Positions 26,452 through 34,337 of a stretch of 64,000 nucleotides of DNA are shown piece after piece (positions within the stretch are counted from its first letter, which is position 1; every line of letters starts with the position of its first letter). Both the position numbers and the translations under genes were made by a program. The stretch is from assembly GCF_001636295.1 (NCBI RefSeq), contig NZ_CP014209.1:1240001-1304000 (forward strand), in the 5' to 3' direction. The DNA comes from Isoptericola dokdonensis DS-3. GTDB lineage: Bacteria; Actinomycetota; Actinomycetes; Actinomycetales; Cellulomonadaceae. Below the pieces are notes generated by a model, which was not told the DNA's origin, ran no database searches, and saw nothing but the letters and a program-made list of their open reading frames with translations.

Positions 26452-29064
26452 TCAGCCGGCGACCGGGTCGACGGGATCCGTGGCCGGCCGCCTTGCGCCC
26501 GCGGCCGACGGGCCCGACGCGAGCCCCAGCACCGCCGCGAACCCGGCTCGCTCGGAGACGCCGAGCTTGAGACCGGCCCGGTAGAGGTGCCCCTCCACCG
26601 TGCGCACCGAGACGGTCAACCGCCCTGCGATGGCACGGTTCGACGCCCCGCCGGCGGCGAGGGTGACGATCTCGCGCTCCCGGCCGGTCAGCGGCAGCGG
26701 TCGGACGGCGCTCGCCAGGGCGGGGGTCCGGGCGCCCGATCGCCCCGCCAGGTCGGCCGCGAGCGCCGCGGCGGAGTACGCGGACCCGCGGCGTCCGGCC
26801 CGGCGGTGCGCCGCGGCGGCCTGGGCGGCGGCGTCCCCCGCGGCGACGAGATCACCCAGCCCGGTCCAGGCCGTCGACACCCGCAGCAGGGCCGCGCCGT
26901 CGTCCGCGACGCGGGCTCGGGCGTGCTCGTTTGCCGTCGCGGCGCGCGGTCCGAGCCCGGCGAGCGCCGTCAGCGGGGCGAGCGCCGGCGTCGCGTCCCC
27001 GAGCTGGACCACGGTCTGCCAGGCGAGCACCTCCCAGGCGGGTGCACCGGTGGCCCGGGCGAGCTCGGCGGCGGCGGTCGCGTGGGCGGTGGCCTCGGTC
27101 GTCGAGCCCTCTGCGGCGGCGCCCCACGCCCGGGCGAGCAGGTCGTCGGGGGCGAAGATCCGGTAGGCCGGGTGCCCGCCGGCGACGATGCCGTCGAGGT
27201 GGGGGGCGGCCCGATCCGCGTCACCCGCCAGCGCCCGGGCGGTCGCGAGCAGCGTCCGGCACCGGAACCGGAACTCGTGCCCCGAGTCGGCCAGACCGGC
27301 CCAGGCGTCCTGCAGCAGGGGCAGCGCGTCGGCCACCCGGCCGCCGGCGAGGGCGGCGTGCCCCGCCACCACGAGGCCCATCAGCCGGGCGGGGCCGGGC
27401 AGGTCGGCGGACACGGCGACGAGGCGGCGGACCCGGTCGTCCGCGCGACCGGGGGTCCCGGCGAGGCGGTTCCCGAGCACCTGCATGTCCGCGAGCCCGA
27501 ACCCGGGGATGCCCGGCGGCACGCGGTCGGCGCCCAGGCCGCCCACGTCGGCGGCCTCGTCGAGCAGCGCGCGGTCGCCCGTGAGGGCGGCCGCCGCCGT
27601 GACCGCCGACGACGCGAGGATGCGCACCAGGTCGTCCGCGTCGTCGGTGCGCAGCAGCGCCGGCCCCTGGGCGAGCACGGTGGTGACGTCCCCGGCGGCC
27701 GCGGCCAGGGCGAGCGACATCGCGGCGACGTGCAGCGGGAGCGCCGCGGTGGCCCGGGCGGCGGCGAGCGCGCGGTCGGCGTCGTCGGGCCGCGCCAGCG
27801 TCCACATGAGGTTCCCCGCACGGTGCAGGTGGGCCATGGCCTGCATCCCGGCGTCCGGCGCGGTGGCCGCCAGGTCCGCGAGGACGGCCTCGGCGTCGTC
27901 GCCCCGGCTGAGCCAGGACAGCGCTGCCGCGTGGACCAGCCGGGCGACGGGTGCACCGGTCGTGGCGGCGGCGCGGGCGAGCCGTTCGGCGAGCGGCAGG
28001 TCGAACAGCCGGGTCGCCGCCTCGGCGGCCTGCAGGAAGAGCGCCGGGTCCGGCTCGAGGTCGGAGTCCAGGGTGAGCACGGCGCGCGGGATCGGGTCGG
28101 GCGCGGTGTCGAGGGTCCGGGCGACCAGGCCCCGCAGGCGGCGGGCCCGCAGGGTCCCCATGCCGGACCGGCGCACCTCCCCGTAGAGCGGGTGTGCCAG
28201 CCGCGCCACGGTCTCGTCGGTCCGGACCAGCCCGCGGGCCTCCGCCTGCTCGACGTCGGCGGCCGACGTCAGACCGCACAGCGCCGTGACGGCGACGGGC
28301 TCGGCCAGCGCGACGACGTCCACGACGTCCTGCACGCCCGGGTCGAGGCTCCCGATCTGGCCGGCCAGGAGGTCGGCGAGCGCCGGTGAGAGCGTCGGCT
28401 CGCTGACCCACCGCCAGATCCCGGCGGAGACGGTGAAGCGGCCTGCCGACACCTCGCCCGTCAGCAGGTGACGCAGGAACAGCGGGCTGCCCTCGGTGAG
28501 CGTCCACAGCCGGTGCGCCGACGCGGCCTCGACCGGGCCGCCGAGCACCCGGGCGACCAGGGCTGTGGTCCGCGCGGGGTCCAGCGGCGCGAGGTCCAGG
28601 CGTCCGAGCCGATCGTCTTTCCACAGGGCGGTCACGGCGTCGGGGGTCGGCTCGCCGGTGCGCACCGTGACCAGCACCGGGGCAGCCCGCCGTTCCACCA
28701 CCCGGTCCAGCAGGATGGCGGAGTGCTCGTCGAGCAGGTGCGCGTCGTCGACGGCCAGCACGGGCGAGCGGTGCCGGGCGAGCTGCTCCAGCGCCCGGCC
28801 GACGGTGTGCGCGGCGTCCCCGGGCGGCACGTCGAGCAGCCCGGCGAAGGCACCCAGCGGCAGCGGTCGTGCGACGGCGCTGCCGTGCGCCCAGAGGACC
28901 TGTGCCCCGCCGCGCGCGGCGAGCGCCACCGCCTCGCGCGCGAGCCGGGTCTTGCCCACGCCGGCCGGACCCGCCACGACGATGCCGGCCGCACCCGCAC
29001 GGACGGCTGCCGCGACGGTGCGCAGCTCGTCGTCCCGACCGGTGAGCGGCCAGGTCCGCTCCAT
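26452..29064 (-). CDS. Large ATP-binding LuxR-family (LAL) transcription regulator
   Basis: This 870-residue regulator has an N-terminal STAND/AAA ATPase with Walker A AGPAGVGKTRLA (about residues 31-42) and Walker B VLAVDDAHLL. A long helical, TPR-like middle region follows, and then a C-terminal LuxR helix-turn-helix (LTGREREIVTLAAGGASNRA, then LTVSVRTVEGHLYRA). Such LAL proteins activate transcription in response to a bound signal. It is divergent from an SDR gene across 75 bases, its most likely target. The ATG at 29064 sits directly before the ATPase domain. The ligand is unknown. Confidence 0.87.
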   Translation of the reverse strand: MERTWPLTGRDDELRTVAAAVRAGAAGIVVAGPAGVGKTRLAREAVALAARGGAQVLWAHGSAVARPLPLGAFAGLLDVPPGDAAHTVGRALEQLARHRSPVLAVDDAHLLDEHSAILLDRVVERRAAPVLVTVRTGEPTPDAVTALWKDDRLGRLDLAPLDPARTTALVARVLGGPVEAASAHRLWTLTEGSPLFLRHLLTGEVSAGRFTVSAGIWRWVSEPTLSPALADLLAGQIGSLDPGVQDVVDVVALAEPVAVTALCGLTSAADVEQAEARGLVRTDETVARLAHPLYGEVRRSGMGTLRARRLRGLVARTLDTAPDPIPRAVLTLDSDLEPDPALFLQAAEAATRLFDLPLAERLARAAATTGAPVARLVHAAALSWLSRGDDAEAVLADLAATAPDAGMQAMAHLHRAGNLMWTLARPDDADRALAAARATAALPLHVAAMSLALAAAAGDVTTVLAQGPALLRTDDADDLVRILASSAVTAAAALTGDRALLDEAADVGGLGADRVPPGIPGFGLADMQVLGNRLAGTPGRADDRVRRLVAVSADLPGPARLMGLVVAGHAALAGGRVADALPLLQDAWAGLADSGHEFRFRCRTLLATARALAGDADRAAPHLDGIVAGGHPAYRIFAPDDLLARAWGAAAEGSTTEATAHATAAAELARATGAPAWEVLAWQTVVQLGDATPALAPLTALAGLGPRAATANEHARARVADDGAALLRVSTAWTGLGDLVAAGDAAAQAAAAHRRAGRRGSAYSAAALAADLAGRSGARTPALASAVRPLPLTGREREIVTLAAGGASNRAIAGRLTVSVRTVEGHLYRAGLKLGVSERAGFAAVLGLASGPSAAGARRPATDPVDPVAG

Positions 29065-29139
29065 GGGACCAGCGTAGGAGCCGGATCCGGGTAGCGCACT
29101 ACTCGCGCCGCCCGTGCGACGGCGCGCGACGGTGGAGCC

Positions 29140-29970
29140 ATGAGCACGCGCACCGTCCTGGTCACCGGCGCCTCCCGCGGCATCGGCCGTGCGACCGCCC
29201 TGCACCTGGCGGGCCACGGCTGGCAGGTCTACGGCGGCGTCCGCAGCGACGTCGCCGCCAAGGAGCTCGCCGAGGCGTCCGACCGCATCACGCCGGTCGA
29301 GCTCGACGTCACCGTGCCCGAGCACGTCGAGGCGCTGGGCGCGGTGCTCCCCGACCGGCTCGACGCCCTGGTCAACAACGCGGGCGTGGCGGTGGCCGGG
29401 CCGGTGGAGACCCTGTCCCGGACGGACATGCTGCACCAGCTCGACGTGAACCTCGTCGGCCCCCTCGCGCTGACGCGGGCGGTGCTGCCCCGGTTACGCC
29501 GGACCCGTGGCCGGGTCGTGTTCATCTCCTCGATCAACGGCCGGGTGTCGTTCCCGTTCACCGGCCTGTACAACGCGTCGAAGTACGCGGTCGAGGCGGT
29601 GGCCGACTGCCTGCGCGTCGAGCTGCGGCCCTTCGGTGTGCAGGTCGCGCTCGTCGAGCCGGGTGTGGTGGACACCGAGCCGTGGCACCACATGGACGAG
29701 CTGCTCGACGAGCTCGAGGCGGGTCTCGACCCGGAGCTGCGGCAGCTCTACGCACCGCACTTCGCCGGTGAACGGCAGCTCGTCGCCCGGATCCGCCGGA
29801 ACGCCAAGCCGGCGGGGCACGTGGCCGCCGCCGTCGAGCGGCAGCTCACCCGGCGTCGGCCGCGACCGCGCACGCTCGTCGGCGGTGACGCCCGGGTGAT
29901 CCTCGCGATGAAGGCCCTGCTGCCCGCCCGCGCCCTCGACGCCGTCTGGGCCCGCGGCGTCCGAGGGTGA
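29140..29970 (+). CDS. Short-chain dehydrogenase/reductase (SDR)
   Basis: This 276-residue classical SDR has TGASRGIG for NAD(P) binding, NNAG, the active-site Ser in VFISSING, and YNASK as the catalytic Tyr/Lys pair. The C-terminal part after LVEPGVVDTEPW is longer than average. It is probably an alcohol or carbonyl oxidoreductase. The divergent LAL regulator suggests inducible expression. The substrate is not evident. Confidence 0.87.
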   Translation: MSTRTVLVTGASRGIGRATALHLAGHGWQVYGGVRSDVAAKELAEASDRITPVELDVTVPEHVEALGAVLPDRLDALVNNAGVAVAGPVETLSRTDMLHQLDVNLVGPLALTRAVLPRLRRTRGRVVFISSINGRVSFPFTGLYNASKYAVEAVADCLRVELRPFGVQVALVEPGVVDTEPWHHMDELLDELEAGLDPELRQLYAPHFAGERQLVARIRRNAKPAGHVAAAVERQLTRRRPRPRTLVGGDARVILAMKALLPARALDAVWARGVRG

Positions 29971-30068
29971 ACCGGGGACGTCGAAGGCCCGCCGCCGGCC
30001 ACGGCTCGTGAGCCATCGACCGAGGCAGCGCACCCAGGGCTGAACCAGGCAGAGCGAACGCATGACGA

Positions 30069-30101
30069 GGGCCTCCGCACCAGCGGCAGGTGCGGAAGCC
30101 C
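30069..30101. terminator. Hairpin between SDR and small-gene pair
   Basis: Arms of 13 bases (30069-30081 and 30089-30101) pair with one mismatch around a 7-base loop. The hairpin sits between convergent transcripts and could stop both. Confidence 0.5.
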
Positions 30102-30123
30102 TGCGTGTCGTGGGGTGGTGCGG

Positions 30124-30378
30124 TCAGCCCACCCGGTGCGAGAACCTCTGGAACGCGGCTTGCCGCGTGGTGTCCAGAGCGGCGCCGATCACCGTCCATG
30201 AGTCACCCGCCTCGCGGGCCTCAGAGACAGCACGCACCAGTTTCTGGTCCGCCTCCTCCACCTCCTTGCGGGCCGCGATGATGGCACGGAAGTGGGTGGC
30301 GTCGCGTGAGGGATGGGACTTCGGGGTGACCGCGTCCAGCGCGCGCACCTCGCCGTCAGAGTTGATGGTGTTCGCCAT
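30124..30378 (-). CDS. Small HTH-like protein, probable antitoxin of a two-gene module
   Basis: This 84-residue protein has a long central helix (FRAIIAARKEVEEADQKLVR). It ends with SWTVIGAALDTTRQAAFQRF, which looks like a helix-turn-helix. It lies six bases downstream of a second small gene on the same strand. Similar pairs occur widely in actinobacteria and look like toxin-antitoxin modules. The DNA-binding-like partner would be the antitoxin or autoregulator; here it comes second. The function is inferred from pairing and size only. Confidence 0.6.
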   Translation of the reverse strand: MANTINSDGEVRALDAVTPKSHPSRDATHFRAIIAARKEVEEADQKLVRAVSEAREAGDSWTVIGAALDTTRQAAFQRFSHRVG

Positions 30379-30384
30379 GTCGTA

Positions 30385-30621
30385 TCACCTCGAGTAGTCG
30401 TATCGCTGGGGCCTGAGCCTCTCGCAGTGGATGATCCGGGCGGGAGCTGCGCACGGAACCGCCACGAGTTCGAGCATCGTCCCGTGCGGGTCGGGGCCGA
30501 TGACCAGGAGTCGATCCTCGCCGTCGTACTCGAACTCCACGAGCCTGATGGCGTTGTCCCAGGCGTGCCGGATGTCCTCGTCGGAGAACCCGTGCTTCAG
30601 CGCGGTAGGGAGGATCTCCAT
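30385..30621 (-). CDS. Small conserved protein, probable toxin of a two-gene module
   Basis: This 78-residue protein begins MEILPTALKHGFSDEDIRHA and has a beta-rich centre (LVEFEYDGEDRLLVIGPD). Its fold and size recall BrnT-like RNase toxins, though the family is not certain. The ATG at 30621 is chosen because GC-rich upstream sequence is not protein-like and because operators lie immediately before it. It is transcribed first, followed six bases later by the HTH-like gene. Confidence 0.6.
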   Translation of the reverse strand: MEILPTALKHGFSDEDIRHAWDNAIRLVEFEYDGEDRLLVIGPDPHGTMLELVAVPCAAPARIIHCERLRPQRYDYSR

Positions 30622-30624
30622 GTT

Positions 30625-30689
30625 GTCAACGCTATCTTGACGGCGCGGGGGCGGTCCAGCAGCACCGTGGCCGTCAAGGTCACCTTGAC
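30625..30689 (-). promoter_or_regulatory. Two repeated operators before the small two-gene module
   Basis: Two 17-base inverted repeats of the form GTCAA-N7-TTGAC lie at 30625-30641 (GTCAACGCTATCTTGAC) and 30673-30689 (GTCAAGGTCACCTTGAC). The second is a perfect palindrome around one base. They are 48 bases apart, start to start. The first is only four bases from the start codon, so a bound protein would block transcription. The HTH-like partner is the natural candidate ligand. Confidence 0.6.
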
Positions 30690-30798
30690 AGGATACAGCT
30701 CCTTGACCGTCCCGGCGCCCGCAGGCCCCGGCCGCCCTCCCCCGGCGCGCCCCACGCGGGCCCCACGCGGGCCCACTCGCAGCACCATGCGCCTGGCG

Positions 30799-30842
30799 CA
30801 AGAAAAGGGCCCTGACCTGGTGCATCCCAGGTCAGGGCCCTT
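30799..30842 (-). terminator. Intrinsic terminator of the tRNA-Lys transcript
   Basis: Sixteen-base arms at 30805-30820 and 30827-30842 pair perfectly around a 6-base loop. On the minus strand a T-rich tail (TTTTCTT) follows. It begins ten bases past the end of the second tRNA-Lys to be transcribed. Confidence 0.85.
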
Positions 30843-30852
30843 CAGTCTCCGG

Positions 30853-30925
<73 letters not shown>

Positions 30926-30970
30926 AGGTGCGCGGACCACCCCCGCCGGAGCGGTGGAGGTCGTTGCCGG

Positions 30971-31043
<73 letters not shown>

Positions 31044-31056
31044 GTTGCGAGGTGAA

Positions 31057-31062
31057 ACATTA
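31057..31062 (-). promoter_or_regulatory. -10 box of the tRNA-Lys pair
   Basis: TAATGT on the minus strand lies at the right distance before tRNA-Lys. A weak -35 candidate (TTCGAA) lies 18 bases further upstream. Confidence 0.45.
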
Positions 31063-31166
31063 CCAGGCCTGCGGCTCCCGTTCGAACCGGCTCCGGCGCC
31101 CCGGGCTGTGACCTCCACGACAGTCCTGGCCGGGCTGCCGTGCAGGTCAGGCGACGCCCGGGCAGG

Positions 31167-31520
31167 TCACATGTACAGGCCGGTGGAACCGTCGTCGTCG
31201 CGGCGCTGGGCGACCGCGTGGACGTCGCGCTCGCGCAGCAGGACGTAGTCGGTACCGCCGAGCTCGACCTCGGCGCGCTCCTCCGGGTCGTACAGGACGC
31301 GGTCCCCGACGGCCACCTGGCGCACGTGCTCGCCCTGCGCCACGACCTTCGCCCACGCGAGGCGCTTGGGCCCGGCAGCGGTGGCCGGGATGACGAGCCC
31401 GGCGGACGACTGCCGCTCGGACGAGTCGACCTCCGGGTCCACCAGGACGCGGTCGTGGAGCATGCGGATGGGCAGCGGCTCGGTGCCGGACGACGGGGTG
31501 CTGGGTGCTGCGGAGCTCAC
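31167..31520 (-). CDS. Orphan GroES-like co-chaperonin
   Basis: This 117-residue protein has the GroES beta-barrel features: RMLHDRVLVDPE near the N-terminus, a mobile-loop-like SSAGLVIPATA, and VAVGDRVLYDPEERAEVELGG. An N-terminal extension of about 18 residues and a C-terminal tail (RRDDDGSTGLYM) are not found in the main GroES. No groEL is beside it. It is therefore probably a paralogue outside the standard groESL operon, with an unknown partner. Confidence 0.8.
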   Translation of the reverse strand: MSSAAPSTPSSGTEPLPIRMLHDRVLVDPEVDSSERQSSAGLVIPATAAGPKRLAWAKVVAQGEHVRQVAVGDRVLYDPEERAEVELGGTDYVLLRERDVHAVAQRRDDDGSTGLYM

Positions 31521-31632
31521 GGGTCCACGCTACGCGAGCCACGGACGCGCTCCGCACGGCGGACCGGTGCTTCCCGCACCCCGGCCCTAGGCTTGTCCCC
31601 GCAGGCCGGGCGACGACCGAAGGGCACCGACG

Positions 31633-32427
31633 ATGGACCTCGCGCACCGCATCGCCGTGGTCACCGGCGGCGCCTCCGGCATCGGGCGCGAGCTCGTCGC
31701 CCAGCTCGCCGCCGGCGGCACCCACGTGGCGGCCTGCGACGTCGACGGCGACGGGCTCGGACGGACGGTCCGTCGCGTGCGCGCCTCCACGCGCGCGGTG
31801 CGGGTGACCGCGCACGTGGTCGACGTCACCGACGAGGACGCCGTCGGCCGCCTCGCGACGGACGTCGCCCGCGAGCACGGCACCGAGGCGATCCACCTGC
31901 TCGTCAACAACGCGGGCGTGGTCGGTGGCGGGTCCTTCGTGGCCGGTCCGCGCGAGGACTGGGAACGCACGTTCGCGGTGTCGTGGTCCGGCGTCTACGT
32001 CTGCACCCGCGCGTTCCTGCCCCTGCTCCTCGCCGCCGACCAGGGCGCCGTGGTGAACGTCGCCTCGGTGAACGCCCTCTGGGCGAGCCTCGGACCGAGG
32101 TCGGCGCACACCGCCTACTCCACCGCGAAGTTCGCGGTGCGCGGCTTCACCGAGGCCCTGCTCGGTGACTTCCGCGTCCACGCGCCGCACCTCACCGCCG
32201 TGCTTGCGCTCCCGGGCCACGTCCGCACGGGCATGCCGGCGCCGCCTCGGTCCTGGCGCCGAGCGCTGGACTCGTCGTTCGCGGACTACGAGCCCGTCAC
32301 GCCGGCTGAGGCGGCGAACGAGATCCTCGACGCCGTGCGCGACGGCCGCTGGCGGGTCGTCATCGGCCAGGATGCCGTCACCGTCGACGAGCGCGTGCGC
32401 GCCGACCCGTGGACCGCCTACGACTGA
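31633..32427 (+). CDS. Short-chain dehydrogenase/reductase (SDR)
   Basis: This 264-residue SDR has TGGASGIG for cofactor binding, LVNNAGVVGGG, a Ser in VNVASVNA and the YSTAK catalytic pair. A C-terminal segment (PWTAYD end) follows a typical VTPAEAANEILDAV substrate-domain helix. The Asp in ACDVDGDG after the second beta strand suggests NAD preference. The substrate is unknown. It is divergent from the GroES-like gene. Confidence 0.87.
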   Translation: MDLAHRIAVVTGGASGIGRELVAQLAAGGTHVAACDVDGDGLGRTVRRVRASTRAVRVTAHVVDVTDEDAVGRLATDVAREHGTEAIHLLVNNAGVVGGGSFVAGPREDWERTFAVSWSGVYVCTRAFLPLLLAADQGAVVNVASVNALWASLGPRSAHTAYSTAKFAVRGFTEALLGDFRVHAPHLTAVLALPGHVRTGMPAPPRSWRRALDSSFADYEPVTPAEAANEILDAVRDGRWRVVIGQDAVTVDERVRADPWTAYD

Positions 32428-32488
32428 CGGTCCCCGTGCGGCACGCACTAGTCTCGACGGCGCACCCGTACCGACCCGAGGAGACCTC

Positions 32489-32962
32489 GTGACGCTCGCC
32501 GCCGGCGACACCGCCCCCGACTTCACCCTGCCCACCGCGGACGGCGGCACCGTGTCGCTCGCCGACCTGCGCGCGTCGGCGGACCGGGGGGTCGTCGTGT
32601 ACTTCTACCCGGCCGCGATGACGCCGGGCTGCACGACGCAGGCGTGCGACTTCCGCGACTCCCTCGCCGCGCTCCAGGGCGCCGGGTACGCCGTCGTCGG
32701 CATCTCGCCCGACGAGCCGGCCAAGCTCGCGAAGTTCGCCGAGAAGGACGCCCTGACGTTCCCGCTCGCGTCCGACGCGGAGCACACCGTGCTGGAGGCG
32801 TACGGCGCCTGGGGCGAGAAGAAGAACTACGGGCGCACGTACGTCGGCGTCATCCGCTCCACCGTGGTCGTCGGCACCGACGGCGTCGTCCAGGTCGCGC
32901 AGCACAACGTCAAGGCCACCGGGCACGTCGCCCGGCTGCGCAAGACGCTCGGCATCGACTGA
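32489..32962 (+). CDS. bcp: Thioredoxin-dependent peroxiredoxin (Bcp/PrxQ)
   Basis: This 157-residue peroxiredoxin reduces hydroperoxides at the expense of thioredoxin. The peroxidatic Cys is in YPAAMTPGCTTQACDFRD. The second Cys, five residues later, is the resolving Cys of PrxQ proteins. GRTYVGVIRSTVVV is the conserved Arg-containing segment. The GTG at 32489 has a GAGGAG site six bases upstream. Confidence 0.93.
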   Translation: MTLAAGDTAPDFTLPTADGGTVSLADLRASADRGVVVYFYPAAMTPGCTTQACDFRDSLAALQGAGYAVVGISPDEPAKLAKFAEKDALTFPLASDAEHTVLEAYGAWGEKKNYGRTYVGVIRSTVVVGTDGVVQVAQHNVKATGHVARLRKTLGID

Positions 32963-33001
32963 GGCCTGTCGCCACCCGCACCCGTAGGATGCGGGGAGCA
33001 C

Positions 33002-33083
33002 GCGCGAGTGGCGGAACAGGCAGACGCGCTGGGTTTAGGTCTCAGTGTCCTCGGACGTGCGGGTTCGACTCCCGCCTCGCGCA
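33002..33083 (+). tRNA. tRNA-Leu (anticodon TAG)
   Basis: This 82-base type II tRNA has acceptor GCGCGAG paired with CTCGCGC, a long variable arm and anticodon loop TTTAGGT, anticodon TAG. A -10-like TAGGAT at 32985-32990 lies 11 bases upstream. CCA is not encoded; the 3' end continues CCCTT. Confidence 0.94.
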
Positions 33084-33135
33084 CCCTTGAGCAGTTCCCT
33101 CGACGAGGGGCCGTGAGCAGACGCGCCCGGTGACG

Positions 33136-34056
33136 TCAGCGCTGGGCGGCGACCATGTCCTCGATCTCCTCCAGCACGAGCTCGGGGCGGTCCTTCGCGA
33201 CGTCGTGCGAGCTGCCGTCGGCGTCGACCAGCGTGCGGTGCGGGCCGGCCTGCACGAACGACGCCGCGGCGTCCTTCCAGCGCTGGACGTCCTCCGGGGA
33301 TCCGTCGAACGGAGTCTTCTCCGAGACGACGACCGTCGCCGGGACCGCGTCCGGCCAGGTCGCCTGGTGGAAGTCGGTGCTCGTCGCGACGAAGCTCTCC
33401 GCGGTGGACAGGAGCTGGCGGTTCTGCGGGTCGTCCGGGTCCTCCTCCGCTGCGTCGAGCTGAGGCTGGCTGAAGGCCACCAGGCGTTCGATCTGCTCGT
33501 CGGTGAAGAACGGAGGCAGGTTGGCGTCGACCAGGACCGCACCGGAGATCAGCTCCGGGTTGTCCTGCGCGAAGTAGGTCGCGATCTGGCCGGCCTGGGA
33601 GTGGGACACCAGGGTCACGTCGTCGGTGACCCCCAGCTGCTCGAGGCCGGACTCGAGGTCGCTGACGGCGCTCTCGACCTGCCACGGGCCGGGCACGACG
33701 TCGCTCTGGCCGAGCCCGGCCCGGTCGTAGGTGATGACCGTGGCGCCGGTGGCCTCGTGCAGCTCGGGGACGAGGTCCGACCAGTAGGAGGCGTCCTCCC
33801 CGCCGCCGGAGTCGAGGACGATGGTGGGGCCGGTTCCCTGCGTGACGTAGAACGCGACCCGGTGACCGCCGTTGTCGATCATGTGTCGTGTCGCCCCCGC
33901 GGGCTGGCCAGTCTCGGGCGAGGCGGACTGCGGAGCCCCCGGTTCGGACGCGGCCTCCGGAACCGTGCAGGCGGTGACGGCGCCCGCCGTCAGGGCCAGG
34001 AGCGCGAGGGCGGACAGGGGCGATCTCAGGGACCGGCGGGAGATCGTGCGGGACAT
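33136..34056 (-). CDS. Secreted lipoprotein alpha/beta hydrolase
   Basis: This 306-residue hydrolase is exported and lipid-anchored: the signal peptide ends at the lipobox VTAC (Cys about residue 30). The catalytic Ser is in VSHSQAG, a variant of GxSxG, and the His is in DGSSHDVAKDRPEL near the end. HGxG-like oxyanion sequence reads DSGGGEDASYW. It may hydrolyse esters or amides at the cell surface. The ATG at 34056 was chosen for its signal peptide and an AGGAT site. It is divergent from the GH81 gene. Confidence 0.85.
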   Translation of the reverse strand: MSRTISRRSLRSPLSALALLALTAGAVTACTVPEAASEPGAPQSASPETGQPAGATRHMIDNGGHRVAFYVTQGTGPTIVLDSGGGEDASYWSDLVPELHEATGATVITYDRAGLGQSDVVPGPWQVESAVSDLESGLEQLGVTDDVTLVSHSQAGQIATYFAQDNPELISGAVLVDANLPPFFTDEQIERLVAFSQPQLDAAEEDPDDPQNRQLLSTAESFVATSTDFHQATWPDAVPATVVVSEKTPFDGSPEDVQRWKDAAASFVQAGPHRTLVDADGSSHDVAKDRPELVLEEIEDMVAAQR

Positions 34057-34337
34057 GAGGATCCTTCGTCTCGAGGGAAGCTGGCGATCTCCATCCTTCG
34101 GCGATCCGGTGCGGCACGGAATCCGGCTGGCACACCAGTCGGCCGTGGGGCAGGCACGAGTGCGCTCGGGGGGTTGCCCGCCGTCGGACCTCGGTCTAGT
34201 TGCACGTGTCACTCATCGGAGTAACCTCTCGTTCACACACGCATCCACGGGCCCGCCCCGGGGTCGGCGACGAGGCCGACAGGGGGCTCCGGGCGGTCGC
34301 TCGCGCCGGGTGCCACACCCCATGAGGTGAACGAACG

